Part shown: in pieces, positions 16,212 to 24,392 of the stretch | Numbering within the stretch: the first letter of the stretch is position 1 | How the letters are laid out: each line of letters opens with the position of its first letter | Source of the DNA: UBA6623 sp965238125 | Lineage (GTDB): Bacteria; Acidobacteriota; Terriglobia; Bryobacterales; UBA6623 | Length of the DNA: 64,000 nt | NCBI GenBank assembly: GCA_965238125.1 | Contig: OZ250179.1 | Coordinates: 3,844,001 to 3,908,000, forward strand | Direction: 5' to 3' | The notes under the pieces: generated by a model | Told to the model about the DNA's origin: nothing | The model's database searches: none | What the model saw: only the letters and a program-made list of their open reading frames with translations | Program-made: the position numbers and the translations under genes

Positions 16212-17399
16212 ATGAAAGTTTGCTACCTCGATTGCTTCTCGGGCGTGAGCGGCGATATGCTGCTCGGCGCACTGGTCGACACCGGGGTCGACGGCGACGC
16301 GCTGAAGGGCGAAATCGCGAAGCTCGGCCTCGAAGGCGTCGACGTGCGCTTCGAGTCCTGCCGGCGGGCGGCGATCGGCGGGACCAACGCCATTGTGGAT
16401 GTCGCCCACGACCATCATCACCGTTCGCTAAGCCGCATCGAGGAAATCATCGCCGCGAGCGGCCTCGATGATGACACCAAAGATCGCAGCCGCCGCGTCT
16501 TCCGGCGCTTGGGCGAGGTCGAAGCGGCGATTCACCAAGTGCCGGTTGAGAAAATTCACTTCCACGAGGTAGGCGCGCTCGATTCCATCGCCGACATCGT
16601 CGGAGCTTGCGCCGGCTTTCGCTTGCTCGGCGTCGAGAAGATCTACTGCTCACCGCTCAATGTCGGCAGCGGAACGGTCAAAGCCGCGCACGGCGTGATG
16701 CCGGTCCCGGCGCCGGCCACCGCGGCGCTGCTCACGGGTGTCCCGACCTATTCCGACGGTCCGGCGGTCGAGTTGACGACCCCGACCGGAGCGGCCATCG
16801 TCACCGAGTTGGCCGAGCAGTTCGGCCCCATGCCGGCGATGACGAGCGAGAGCGTCGGCTACGGAGCGGGCGACCGTGATTTTAAGGAACGCGCGAATTT
16901 ACTGCGCATCACGGTGGGCGAAAAAAGCGCGGCGCGCGAAGCCGTTGAGGTCTACGTGATCGAAGCCAACGTCGACGACATGACGCCGCAATTGGCGGGC
17001 TACGTCCGCGAGCGTCTGCTCGACGCCGGCGCGCTCGACGTCACATTGACGCCGGTTTTCATGAAGAAGGATCGCCCCGGATTCATGATCTCGGTCTTGA
17101 GCGCTCCCGGAGACCGCGAAAAGCTCAGCCAGTTGCTGTTCGCCGAAACCACGACGCTGGGCATCCGCGGCTACCCCGCCGAACGCCGCGTGCTCGAGCG
17201 CCGTTGGGAAGACGTCGAGACGAAATACGGCTCGGTCCGCGTGAAAATCGCCTCCGAGAACGGGATCGTCCGTAACGTCACGCCCGAATTCGAAGACTGC
17301 AAAAAAGTCGCCCTCGAAAAAGGCGTCCCACTAAAGCACGTTCTTCAGCAGGCCGGGTACGAGTATTGGAGAGGCAAGAGTGACAGCGCCGACGATTGA
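16212..17399 (+). CDS. larC: nickel-pincer cofactor biosynthesis protein LarC
   Basis: This 395-residue protein belongs to the LarC family (TIGR00299-type), which inserts nickel into the pyridinium bisthiocarboxylate precursor to make the nickel-pincer nucleotide used by lactate racemase and relatives. Typical blocks are CYLDCFSGVSGDMLLGAL at the N-terminus, the His-rich loop HDHHHR, VEKIHFHEVGALDSIADI and EANVDDMTP. It is one continuous frame, unlike the lactobacillus larC1/larC2 pair that needs a frameshift. Start is at MKVCYLD; the 30 codons upstream are not conserved in character. No larA, larB or larE lies nearby. The metG frame begins 54 bp after its stop. Confidence 0.92.
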   Translation: MKVCYLDCFSGVSGDMLLGALVDTGVDGDALKGEIAKLGLEGVDVRFESCRRAAIGGTNAIVDVAHDHHHRSLSRIEEIIAASGLDDDTKDRSRRVFRRLGEVEAAIHQVPVEKIHFHEVGALDSIADIVGACAGFRLLGVEKIYCSPLNVGSGTVKAAHGVMPVPAPATAALLTGVPTYSDGPAVELTTPTGAAIVTELAEQFGPMPAMTSESVGYGAGDRDFKERANLLRITVGEKSAAREAVEVYVIEANVDDMTPQLAGYVRERLLDAGALDVTLTPVFMKKDRPGFMISVLSAPGDREKLSQLLFAETTTLGIRGYPAERRVLERRWEDVETKYGSVRVKIASENGIVRNVTPEFEDCKKVALEKGVPLKHVLQQAGYEYWRGKSDSADD

Positions 17400-17452
17400 T
17401 ATCACCCCGAGAACAGGCGACCCGCGGGAACACCCCCGGCCAACCAACGCGA

Positions 17453-19477
17453 ATGAAATACTACCTGACCACGCCGCTCTACTACGTCAACGCGACGCCG
17501 CATATCGGCCACACCTATACCACGATCGTCGCCGATACGATCAAGCGGTTCCGGCGAATGCAGGGCGACCAAGTTTCGCTCACCACCGGCACCGACGAGC
17601 ATGGGCAAAAGGTCGAGCGTTCCGCCAAGCAAGCCGGCTGGAGCCCGCAAGAGTTCACCGACCGCGTCGCCGCAGCGTTTCGCAAGCAATGGGACGACCT
17701 CGAGATCGATTACGACTCGTTCATTCGAACCTCCGACAAACGCCATCACAAGACCGTTCAGTGGCTTTTCGAGCGCTGCAAGAAGAACGGCGCGATAGAG
17801 AAGGGCAGCTACACCGGCCAGTACTGCGTTTCCTGCGAACTCTACGTCAACGAGGCCGACCCGGGCGATCCTTGCCCCGACTGCGGCCGCGAAACCGAAA
17901 CCGTCACCGAGCAAAACTACTTCTTTAAACTTTCGGCGTTTCAAGACCGCCTACTCGAGCTCTACGAGAACGACCCAGGGTTCGTGCAACCGGCCGCGCG
18001 GCGCAACGAAGTGATTTCGTTCGTCAAGGGCGGGCTCAGAGATCTCTCGATTTCTCGGTCCAACCTCAAGTGGGGCATCCCGCTGCCGGCTTCGGAAGGC
18101 ACGGGAGACGAGCAGCAAGTCTTCTACGTTTGGTTCGACGCGTTGATCGGTTACATGACCGCCGTCGGATACGGCGGCAACGACGAAAGCATGGAAGCGC
18201 CCGACCGGCTTTGGCCCGCCGACATCCACGTGGTCGGCAAAGAGATCGTCCGCTTCCACGCCGTCTATTGGCCGGCATTTCTGATGGCCGCCGAACTGCC
18301 CTTGCCCAAGCGTGTCTACGCCCACGGTTGGTTGCTCTTCCAACAAGACAAGATGAGCAAGAGCAAGGGCAATATCGTTCGAGCCACGCCGATCGACAAG
18401 GTTGTCGGGATCGAGACGCTGCGCTACTACTTGCTGCGCGAAATCGTTTTTGGCCAAGACGGCAACTTCAGCTACGACTCGCTGGTCGGCCGCTATAACT
18501 CGGATTTGGCGAACGGCCTCGGCAATCTGGTCAGCCGCACTTTGTCGATGCTGCACAAGTATTTCGACGGCGAGATTCCCCGGCGAGAAGGCGAGGGCGA
18601 AATCGCCCGGGCCGCGAAAGGGGCGATCGTCGAAGTGCCCGAGCTAATTGAAGGCTTCGAGTTTTCTCGCGGCCTCGAAACAATCTGGGCGCTGATCGGC
18701 AAAGTGGATAAGTACATCGTCGAGCGAAAGCCCTGGGTGTTGGCAAAGAGCGACGGTGAAGACGAACAGCGGCTGTTGCGCGAAACGCTCTATGACTCGG
18801 CCGAAGTGCTGCGCATCACCTGTGCTTTGTTGTATCCGGTGATGCCGCGCGCCGCCTGCCGCGTTTGGGAGCAGCTCGGTCAAACCGAACCGTTGGCGGA
18901 GCTGCGGCTCGCCGATTTGAGTTGGGGCGGGTTGCGTCCCGGGACGAAGGTCGGCGAATCGGCACCCGTGTTCCCGCGCCTCGATGTAGCCGAATCCATC
19001 GACAAAATGAGGGAATTGGAGAAACAATCCTTGGAAGAACAAGCTGGAATCATGGGCAAGACCCCGGCGCCGGAAGCCGCGCCGCAACCGGCCGCCGAAG
19101 CCGCGGGCGAAAAGAAACCCGCAGCCCCGCCGGCTCCCGAGCCCGAGCCGAAAATCGGCATCGAAGACTTCCTCAAGGTCGAGATGCGAGTGGGCCGGGT
19201 CAAGACCGCCGAGCGCGTCCCCAAGACCGATCGCCTGCTGCACCTGACGGTTGACATCGGCGAGGCCGAACCGCGCTCGATTGTCGCCGGCATTGCTGCC
19301 GCTTACGAGCCGGAATCGTTGATCGGCCGCAAGGTGGCGATCGTGGCCAACCTCAAGCCCCGCAAGATGCGCGGTATCGAATCGAACGGCATGATCGTGG
19401 CGGCCACGCTCGAGAGCGGCAATCCCTCGCTGGTCGGCTTCCCCGAGGATGCGCCGGTCGGAGCGCGCCTTTCGTGA
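17453..19477 (+). CDS. metG: methionyl-tRNA synthetase with C-terminal tRNA-binding domain
   Basis: This 674-residue class I synthetase charges tRNA-Met. The HIGH motif is at residues 17-20 and KMSKS at 300-304. The zinc knuckle region contains CVSCELYVNEADPGDPCPDCG. The anticodon-binding helical domain follows, then a Pro/Ala/Glu-rich linker and an EMAP/Trbp111-like C-terminal domain (DFLKVEMRVGRV...LKPRKMRGIESNGMI). The start ATG is chosen at the family's conserved KYYLTTPLYYVN. The stop overlaps the GTG of tatD (GTGA), so metG-tatD-polyprenyl synthase form one operon. Confidence 0.96.
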   Translation: MKYYLTTPLYYVNATPHIGHTYTTIVADTIKRFRRMQGDQVSLTTGTDEHGQKVERSAKQAGWSPQEFTDRVAAAFRKQWDDLEIDYDSFIRTSDKRHHKTVQWLFERCKKNGAIEKGSYTGQYCVSCELYVNEADPGDPCPDCGRETETVTEQNYFFKLSAFQDRLLELYENDPGFVQPAARRNEVISFVKGGLRDLSISRSNLKWGIPLPASEGTGDEQQVFYVWFDALIGYMTAVGYGGNDESMEAPDRLWPADIHVVGKEIVRFHAVYWPAFLMAAELPLPKRVYAHGWLLFQQDKMSKSKGNIVRATPIDKVVGIETLRYYLLREIVFGQDGNFSYDSLVGRYNSDLANGLGNLVSRTLSMLHKYFDGEIPRREGEGEIARAAKGAIVEVPELIEGFEFSRGLETIWALIGKVDKYIVERKPWVLAKSDGEDEQRLLRETLYDSAEVLRITCALLYPVMPRAACRVWEQLGQTEPLAELRLADLSWGGLRPGTKVGESAPVFPRLDVAESIDKMRELEKQSLEEQAGIMGKTPAPEAAPQPAAEAAGEKKPAAPPAPEPEPKIGIEDFLKVEMRVGRVKTAERVPKTDRLLHLTVDIGEAEPRSIVAGIAAAYEPESLIGRKVAIVANLKPRKMRGIESNGMIVAATLESGNPSLVGFPEDAPVGARLS

Positions 19478-20271
19478 TCGTTGATTCCCATTGCCATCTC
19501 GACGATTCCCGTTTTGACGAAGACCGTGACGACGTCGTCGCCCGAGCCCGCGAGGTCGGCGTCGGCCGGATGCTGACGATCGGCGCCGGCGACGGCCCGC
19601 CGGATCTTGAGGTCGCCATCCGATTGGCGGAACGCTTCCCGGAAGTCTATGCAACCGTCGGGGTTCATCCCCATGACGCCCGCAAGGCCGAACCCGAAAC
19701 CCACGATCGCTTGGCGGCGCTTTGCGAACACGAGAAAGTGCTTGCCGTCGGTGAAGTCGGCCTCGACTACCATTACGACAATTCCCAGCGCGAGGTCCAG
19801 CGCGAGGTTTTCGTTCGCCAAATGGAGATCGCCCGCGCCGCCCGAAAACCGATCATCATCCACACGCGCGAGGCCTGGGACGACACGCTCGATTTGCTCG
19901 AAACCCACTGGCGGTCGAGCGGGTTGGGCGGCATCATGCACTGCTTTTCCGGCGACGACGAACAGGCTCGACGATCGCTTGACGCCGGGTTTCTCATAGC
20001 CTTCGGAGGCATCTTGACGTTCCCGCGCTCCGAGGACCAGCGCCGCACCGCGGCCGGGTTGCCGCTCGACCGTTTGCTGGTCGAAACCGACGCCCCTTAC
20101 CTAACGCCGCACCCGTTTCGGAAGATACGGCGCAACGAACCGCGTTACGTCGTTGAGACGGCTCGCAGGCTCGCCGAAGTCCTCGGCGTCGACGACGCAA
20201 TGGTCGCCGAAACCACGACCGCCAATTTTTGCCGCCTCTTCGATTTGCCCCCACCCGTCGAGGAACGATAA
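19474..20271 (+). CDS. tatD: TatD-family metal-dependent deoxyribonuclease
   Basis: This 265-residue TIM-barrel hydrolase has TatD landmarks: DSHCHLDD at the N-terminus, GVHPHDAR, AVGEVGLDYHY, PIIIHTREA, MHCFSGD and the late VETDAPYLTPHP. The family hydrolyses DNA with divalent metals and acts in DNA repair or quality control. It begins at GTG overlapping the metG stop, an arrangement seen in many bacteria. Function beyond the nuclease family is not determined. Confidence 0.93.
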   Translation: MIVDSHCHLDDSRFDEDRDDVVARAREVGVGRMLTIGAGDGPPDLEVAIRLAERFPEVYATVGVHPHDARKAEPETHDRLAALCEHEKVLAVGEVGLDYHYDNSQREVQREVFVRQMEIARAARKPIIIHTREAWDDTLDLLETHWRSSGLGGIMHCFSGDDEQARRSLDAGFLIAFGGILTFPRSEDQRRTAAGLPLDRLLVETDAPYLTPHPFRKIRRNEPRYVVETARRLAEVLGVDDAMVAETTTANFCRLFDLPPPVEER

Positions 20272-20296
20272 ACTGGGACTCTTCCGTAGCCCGCTC

Positions 20297-21292
20297 ATGC
20301 AGTCGATCAAAACGCAGCCGATGTCGCGCCTCGAGGTCATGGCGCTCATCGCCGATGACCTCGGCCGTGTCGAGAAAGCCATCGGCGTTGACACCGTTTG
20401 CTCGGTCGAAGCCGTGACAGCCATCAGCCGCCACCTCCAAGACGGCGGAGGCAAGCGCCTGCGCCCGGCCCTGCTCTTGCTGGCGGGCGGAGCCTGCGGC
20501 GAGCGCGGCGACGCGGCGATTCGCTTAGGGGCCGTCGTCGAAATCATCCACACCGCCACGCTGGTTCACGACGATGTGATTGACGGCGCCGAGGTGCGCC
20601 GTGGCCGCCCATCCACCAACGAACAGTGGGGCAATCAGACCAGCGTCCTCGCCGGCGACTGGCTCTACATGCAGGCCTTCAACCTGGCGCTGCGGCAGCG
20701 CAATTTCTATGTGCTCGATCTGCTCATCGATCTGACGCAAATGATGGTCGAAGGCGAGCTGATGCAGAAAGAGTGGGTCGGCCGCATCGATGTGACCGAG
20801 GAAGAGCATTCGCAACTGGTACGCCGCAAGACGGCGTGTTTGTTTTCGGTTTGCGCGAAATTGGGGGCCGTGGCCTCGGGCGGATCGGAGCTGGAACAGC
20901 CCTTGGCCGACTACGGCTGGAATCTCGGCATGGCCTTCCAGCTCGTCGACGACATTCTCGACTTCAACGCCGACGAAGCCGTGCTCGGCAAACCGGTGGG
21001 CGGCGACCTGCGCGAGGGCAAGGTGACGCTGCCGTTGATCCTGGCGCTGACGCGTTGTGACGAGAAAGAGCGCGGGCTGGTGGAAACCGTCCTCCGGGCC
21101 GGCAACTACGACATGGTGCCATTCGATTCGATTCGCGCCCTAGTCGACAAGTACGAGGGCATCAAAGCGACCCAACGCCGCGCTCTCGAATACACCGATG
21201 CCGCGATTGAGCAATTGGCGGGTCTGCCCGAGTCCGACTACAAACGGGCGCTCTACTCCGTCGCCGATTGGGTCGTCGACCGCGACCGCTAG
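20297..21292 (+). CDS. polyprenyl (octaprenyl/heptaprenyl-type) diphosphate synthase
   Basis: This 331-residue trans-prenyltransferase extends allylic diphosphates for quinone side chains. The first aspartate-rich motif DDVID is at 92-96 and the second DDILD at 218-222; GGGKRLRPAL precedes the first. The residues before the first motif (HTATLVHDD) are small, consistent with long-chain products. Start is at MQSIKTQPMS rather than the longer frame from 20153, which would overlap tatD. It is the last gene of the metG operon. Confidence 0.92.
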   Translation: MQSIKTQPMSRLEVMALIADDLGRVEKAIGVDTVCSVEAVTAISRHLQDGGGKRLRPALLLLAGGACGERGDAAIRLGAVVEIIHTATLVHDDVIDGAEVRRGRPSTNEQWGNQTSVLAGDWLYMQAFNLALRQRNFYVLDLLIDLTQMMVEGELMQKEWVGRIDVTEEEHSQLVRRKTACLFSVCAKLGAVASGGSELEQPLADYGWNLGMAFQLVDDILDFNADEAVLGKPVGGDLREGKVTLPLILALTRCDEKERGLVETVLRAGNYDMVPFDSIRALVDKYEGIKATQRRALEYTDAAIEQLAGLPESDYKRALYSVADWVVDRDR

Positions 21293-21404
21293 GCCGCAGC
21301 TTTCCTTCGGCTCCCTCAACGTGCCGCCGACCTTCCCTTTAGCGTCTCCCTGTTGATCGGATTCTCGAACACCGCTATCTGGTCGGAAATGTTGCAATGA
21401 ACTC

Positions 21405-21959
21405 ATGGCCGTCGAAACGGAAATCAAACTCCCGGTCGCCGATCTCACAACGATCAAGCGCCAACTGCGGCGCCTGGGTTGGCGAGTCACCAAGCGACGC
21501 CGGCTCGAGCGCAACTGGGTTTTCGACCGCAAGGACGGCTCTTTACGGCGTAGGGGCCGCTTGCTGCGGGTCCGCCGCGTCGGCTCCAGCGCGTGGCTGA
21601 CCGTCAAAGGCCCCTCCGCCCGAGGAACGGCCCACAAAGTCCGGGACGAATTCGAGATCGAAACCTGCAACGCGGACGTACTGACGAAGATCCTCGAAAC
21701 GCTCGATTATCGCGTGACGTGGCGTTACGAGAAATACAGAAGCGAGTTTGCCAAGCCCTCCGAGCGAGGAAAGGTGCTCGTCGACGAGACGCCGATCGGA
21801 AATTTTCTGGAACTCGAAGGCCCCGCGCCGTGGATCGACAAGACGGCCCGGTCGCTGGAGTTTGCCCCAAGCGACTACCTAACGCTCAGCTATCGCCGGT
21901 TATTCGAACGGTTCCGCCGCGGACACCGCATCGGCCCGGATATGGTATTTGAGAAGTGA
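21405..21959 (+). CDS. CYTH-domain protein (class IV adenylate cyclase/triphosphatase type)
   Basis: This 184-residue protein consists of one CYTH domain: the ETEIKLPV signature at residues 4-11, RRRGRLLRVRR, AWLTVKGP, the acidic strand RDEFEIE and YEKYRSEF, ending with FLELEGP. CYTH enzymes bind triphosphates in a tunnel with two metals and include thiamine triphosphatase, inorganic triphosphatase and class IV adenylate cyclases. Which activity applies cannot be decided from sequence. It stands 112 bp after the polyprenyl synthase. Confidence 0.85.
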   Translation: MAVETEIKLPVADLTTIKRQLRRLGWRVTKRRRLERNWVFDRKDGSLRRRGRLLRVRRVGSSAWLTVKGPSARGTAHKVRDEFEIETCNADVLTKILETLDYRVTWRYEKYRSEFAKPSERGKVLVDETPIGNFLELEGPAPWIDKTARSLEFAPSDYLTLSYRRLFERFRRGHRIGPDMVFEK

Positions 21960-21983
21960 GTCGACGGGCCGGTTCCGATGACG

Positions 21984-22240
21984 TCAGCCCCGTGACGCTA
22001 CAAAGAAAATGCTCCCGAGAATGCTAAGCCAATTGACGAGAATCAGACTCATCATCCAACGGAAATTCGACCGGCCCTCATGTTTCAGGGTGCCGGTTCT
22101 ACTTTGACGCCGTCTACCTCTCCTCGCAACCCGTCCAAGCCGCGATGCGACTCAACGCGTAGATCGTCGATGCCTTTTGTTAGTTCCCTGTAGGACCCTT
22201 CTAAACCGGCGAACCGCTCTTCTATCGAAGCCGACGGCAT
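21984..22240 (-). pseudogene. frameshifted small coiled-coil/transmembrane protein
   Basis: From ATG 22240 a frame of 51 codons reads as a charged heptad-like helix (IEERFAGLEGSYRELTKGID, then DDLRVESHRGLDGLRGEVDG) and stops at 22085. A different frame then carries SNFRWMMSLILVNWLSILGS and IFFVASRG up to a stop at 21984, a clear membrane segment. Many bacteria have small proteins with exactly this coiled coil followed by a C-terminal FRW-type membrane helix, so the two parts look like one gene broken by a frameshift around 22090-22115. No name is assigned. Confidence 0.5.
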
Positions 22241-22255
22241 GCTTACTCCAGCCTA

Positions 22256-22500
22256 TCACGCCACTCCCGCATCCCCATCACGCAAATGCGGCTCAAACTC
22301 GATCACTGTCTTGATCTCACCATCCCCACGCTCGAGAAATGCCGGGCCGGAAGCTTCCCACCCCAACCGGTGCGTAATGATCTGATCGAGCAGCCCTGGT
22401 TGCTCGCGGTGAATTCGCCCGAGGTCCCTCGCCGCCTTGCGCCACGAGCCGGGCTGCGATACACAGCCCAAGACCCAGCGAGAGCGACAGAAAGATTCCG
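22256..22500 (-). pseudogene. C-terminal remnant of a zinc-type alcohol dehydrogenase
   Basis: The minus frame reads VLGCVSQPGSWRKAARDLGR, then PGLLDQIITHRL and GDGEIKTVIEF to a stop at 22256, the usual closing pattern of medium-chain dehydrogenases (the LITHR strand followed by an IKxVxEF end). Nothing upstream of about 22500 belongs to such an enzyme; there the plus-strand primase-like fragment begins. It is a relic cut by rearrangement. Confidence 0.45.
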
Positions 22501-23417
22501 ATTCCGGCCCCTCGAAAGCCGGCAAAACCACACGACGGCCGACCGAGGCGCAGCGTCTAATACGGCTGGCCGGCGGGGGCCAATTGTTCTGCGACCCAGC
22601 AAAAGTCGCCTACGCACGCATCAGGGTCGGGAGCCACCACGAAGTATGGCGCGTCAATTCAAGCGAGTTTCGCCAGTGGCTCACCCGAGAGTACTTTCGA
22701 TCCGAAGGAAAGCCGCCTGGGTCTCAACCGCTCAACGAGGCGCTGAGTCTTCTGGAGGCGGAGGCATGTTTTGCATCATCCGTCGTTTCGCCGGTCTCCG
22801 TGCGAGTAGCGGGGCTCGACGACGCCATTTACCTAGATCTCTGCGACCGAGAATGGACAGTGGTCAAGATCACGCCGGCAGGTTGGACAATCGTTTCCGA
22901 TCCTCCCGTGCGATTCCTACGGACCAAGGGGATGCTACCGCTTCCGGCACCTGTTCCTGGGGGTACAGTCGAGGAGCTTCGCTCCTTCGTAAACGCGCCG
23001 GATGACGAGAACTGGATCTTGATCGTGGCGTGGTTGCTATCTGCTCTGCGCCCAGACGGCCCATTTCCAATTCTCGTCGTTCAAGGTGAACAGGGTTCGG
23101 GCAAATCCACTACAGCCTTGCGGCTACGTCAACTTGTCGATCCCTCCTCCTGTCCGCTCCGAAGCACGCCGCGCAGCGAGCGAGATCTACTCATCACTTC
23201 GCTTCTGAAGCGGTGGCTGTTGGGGACACATCAAGGAGCGGTGAGCGAGAAGCATTTGGACTACTACCTCGATGAATTCACATTCCGCTTCAATCGTCGG
23301 CGTTCACGGGCGCGCGGACTGCTGTTCTACCGCCTGCTTCAGAACGCCGTACAAGTCGATCCGGTGCCGTACCGGCGGCTCGTGGGAGGGAGTTCGAGGT
23401 CCGACCACAACATGTAG
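22437..23417 (+). pseudogene. chimeric ORF: primase/D5-like ATPase N-part fused to an IS1595 transposase tail
   Basis: The 326-codon frame is a fusion of unrelated pieces. Residues about 37-250 match the N-terminal half of phage/plasmid-type primase-helicase ATPases (AQRLIRLAGGGQLF, AIYLDLCDREW, VVSDPPVRFLRTKGMLPLP), reaching the Walker A loop GEQGSGKST and ending at SERDLLI. Directly afterwards SLLKRWLLGTHQGAVSEKHL and FRFNRRRSRARGLLFYRLLQ are the C-terminus of an IS1595 (ISXO2-like) transposase. The ATPase lacks its Walker B half and the transposase its catalytic core, so neither is functional. The first ~35 codons overlap the antisense ADH remnant and are probably not genuine. Confidence 0.75.
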
Positions 23418-23443
23418 CGTGTGGTCCAAGCAAGTGGATACCC

Positions 23444-23630
23444 CCTAGCCCGCTTTTCTCACCGCGTGGCGAGGCAAAGTGCATGAAAGGTCCGTCAGTA
23501 CGAGGCGCGCGCCGCTTGGCGCGCGGAGGCGTACTCGAACAGTACGGTGAGCACGGCGAGCAAGCGCAACGAAGTAATGGCGGGCCTATCGTGTGCTTTG
23601 CTCGTCAGGCGGTGAGAAATGCGGGCTAGG
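23444..23630. repeat. 187-bp segment bounded by 22-bp inverted repeats
   Basis: The left end cctagcccgcttttctcaccgc (23444-23465) is the near-perfect complement of gcggtgagaaatgcgggctagg (23609-23630). The interior has no coding signal but contains a GC-rich palindrome (ggcgcgcgccgcttggcgcgc near 23502). It lies just after the IS1595 transposase tail, so it may be a non-autonomous element or the remains of that IS. Confidence 0.55.
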
Positions 23631-23676
23631 ACCAAAATGGAAATCCTGATTCAAACAGTCAGCGGCGGGAGCCCGG

Positions 23677-23966
23677 ATGAATAGATTGGTGCCCTCGTTG
23701 ACGGGACTGGCGACCCTTTGTGTCGGCTGTACTCCCTCTGCCGAAACCGATGCCGCCCCCGTGCCCCGCTTTGTACTCCTGTACGCAACTTGCACCCTGA
23801 ACAAGGACTACCTTCAGCCGTACAACGAGACGCGTTTGACTCCGAGCCTGGCCGCCTTTTCGAAGGAATCGGCGGTTTTTACAAATCACCAAACCGAGAG
23901 CGGATTGTCGGGGCGCTTGCCGAGCAAGAGCTTAAAGCGCTCAAAAGCCTCGGCTACATCCAGTAG
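23677..23966 (+). pseudogene. sulfatase remnant with large internal deletion
   Basis: The 5' part encodes a lipoprotein-like leader (LATLCVGC) and the start of a sulfatase-fold domain (RFVLLYATCTLNKDYLQPYN ... LTPSLAAFSKESAVF). After HQTESG near 23895 the frame changes, and the remaining bases encode RIVGALAEQELKALKSLGYI then a stop at 23966, the usual last residues of such sulfatases. The active-site region and the core of the protein, roughly a kilobase or more, are missing. Confidence 0.65.
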
Positions 23967-23989
23967 CTCCCGCCGCGGCGTTTCGCGGG

Positions 23990-24076
23990 TGTTTCATCCA
24001 GAAAAAGTCGGGGACCGGCTACGGGAAAGTCGGAAAGTCGGGCGGAAAGTCGGGAAAGTCGGGGGCAGGCTACGAC
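23990..24076 (+). repeat. cluster of short gaaagtcggg repeats
   Basis: Five or so imperfect copies of a 7-10 bp unit (aaagtcggg with variable spacers cggaaagtcgggcgg) lie in tandem just downstream of the sulfatase remnant. The unit is too short and irregular for a CRISPR array; it looks like slippage-expanded DNA. Confidence 0.6.
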
Positions 24077-24140
24077 TTTTGGAATTAATGCCGGCGCGGG
24101 GCGTGAGCCCTGCGACCGCGCCGCATCCACAATTGTTGCG

Positions 24141-24172
24141 CGGGACCTTGGGCCCGCAGGCCCAAGGTCCCG
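24141..24172. terminator. 14-bp perfect hairpin
   Basis: A perfect 14-bp stem (cgggaccttgggcc with its complement) around a CGCA loop lies in the gene-free stretch before the CocE-like hydrolase. It could act as a terminator or as a stable RNA hairpin; there is no T-run after it. Confidence 0.45.
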
Positions 24173-24392
24173 GCCCCCTTTATCGTGATACTCCATTCCT
24201 CCAGGGGCTGACGCCCCTGCCCAACATTAATCCGGAACGTGCCCCGCCGCAACCCTGAAGCCGAACCGCAGTCCTGAAGCCCGCCTGCCGGCAGGGTGAC
24301 GCTTGCTCTACGGCTGCTTGACACGCAACATTGCACGCAACCGCCCCCGGGATGTATCCTGACGTGTCCGGCAGGCGGTCGCTCTTCCCGAC

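Noticed and set aside
23990..24076. Possible CRISPR array
   Set aside because: Repeat units are under 12 bp, spacing is irregular and there are no cas genes.
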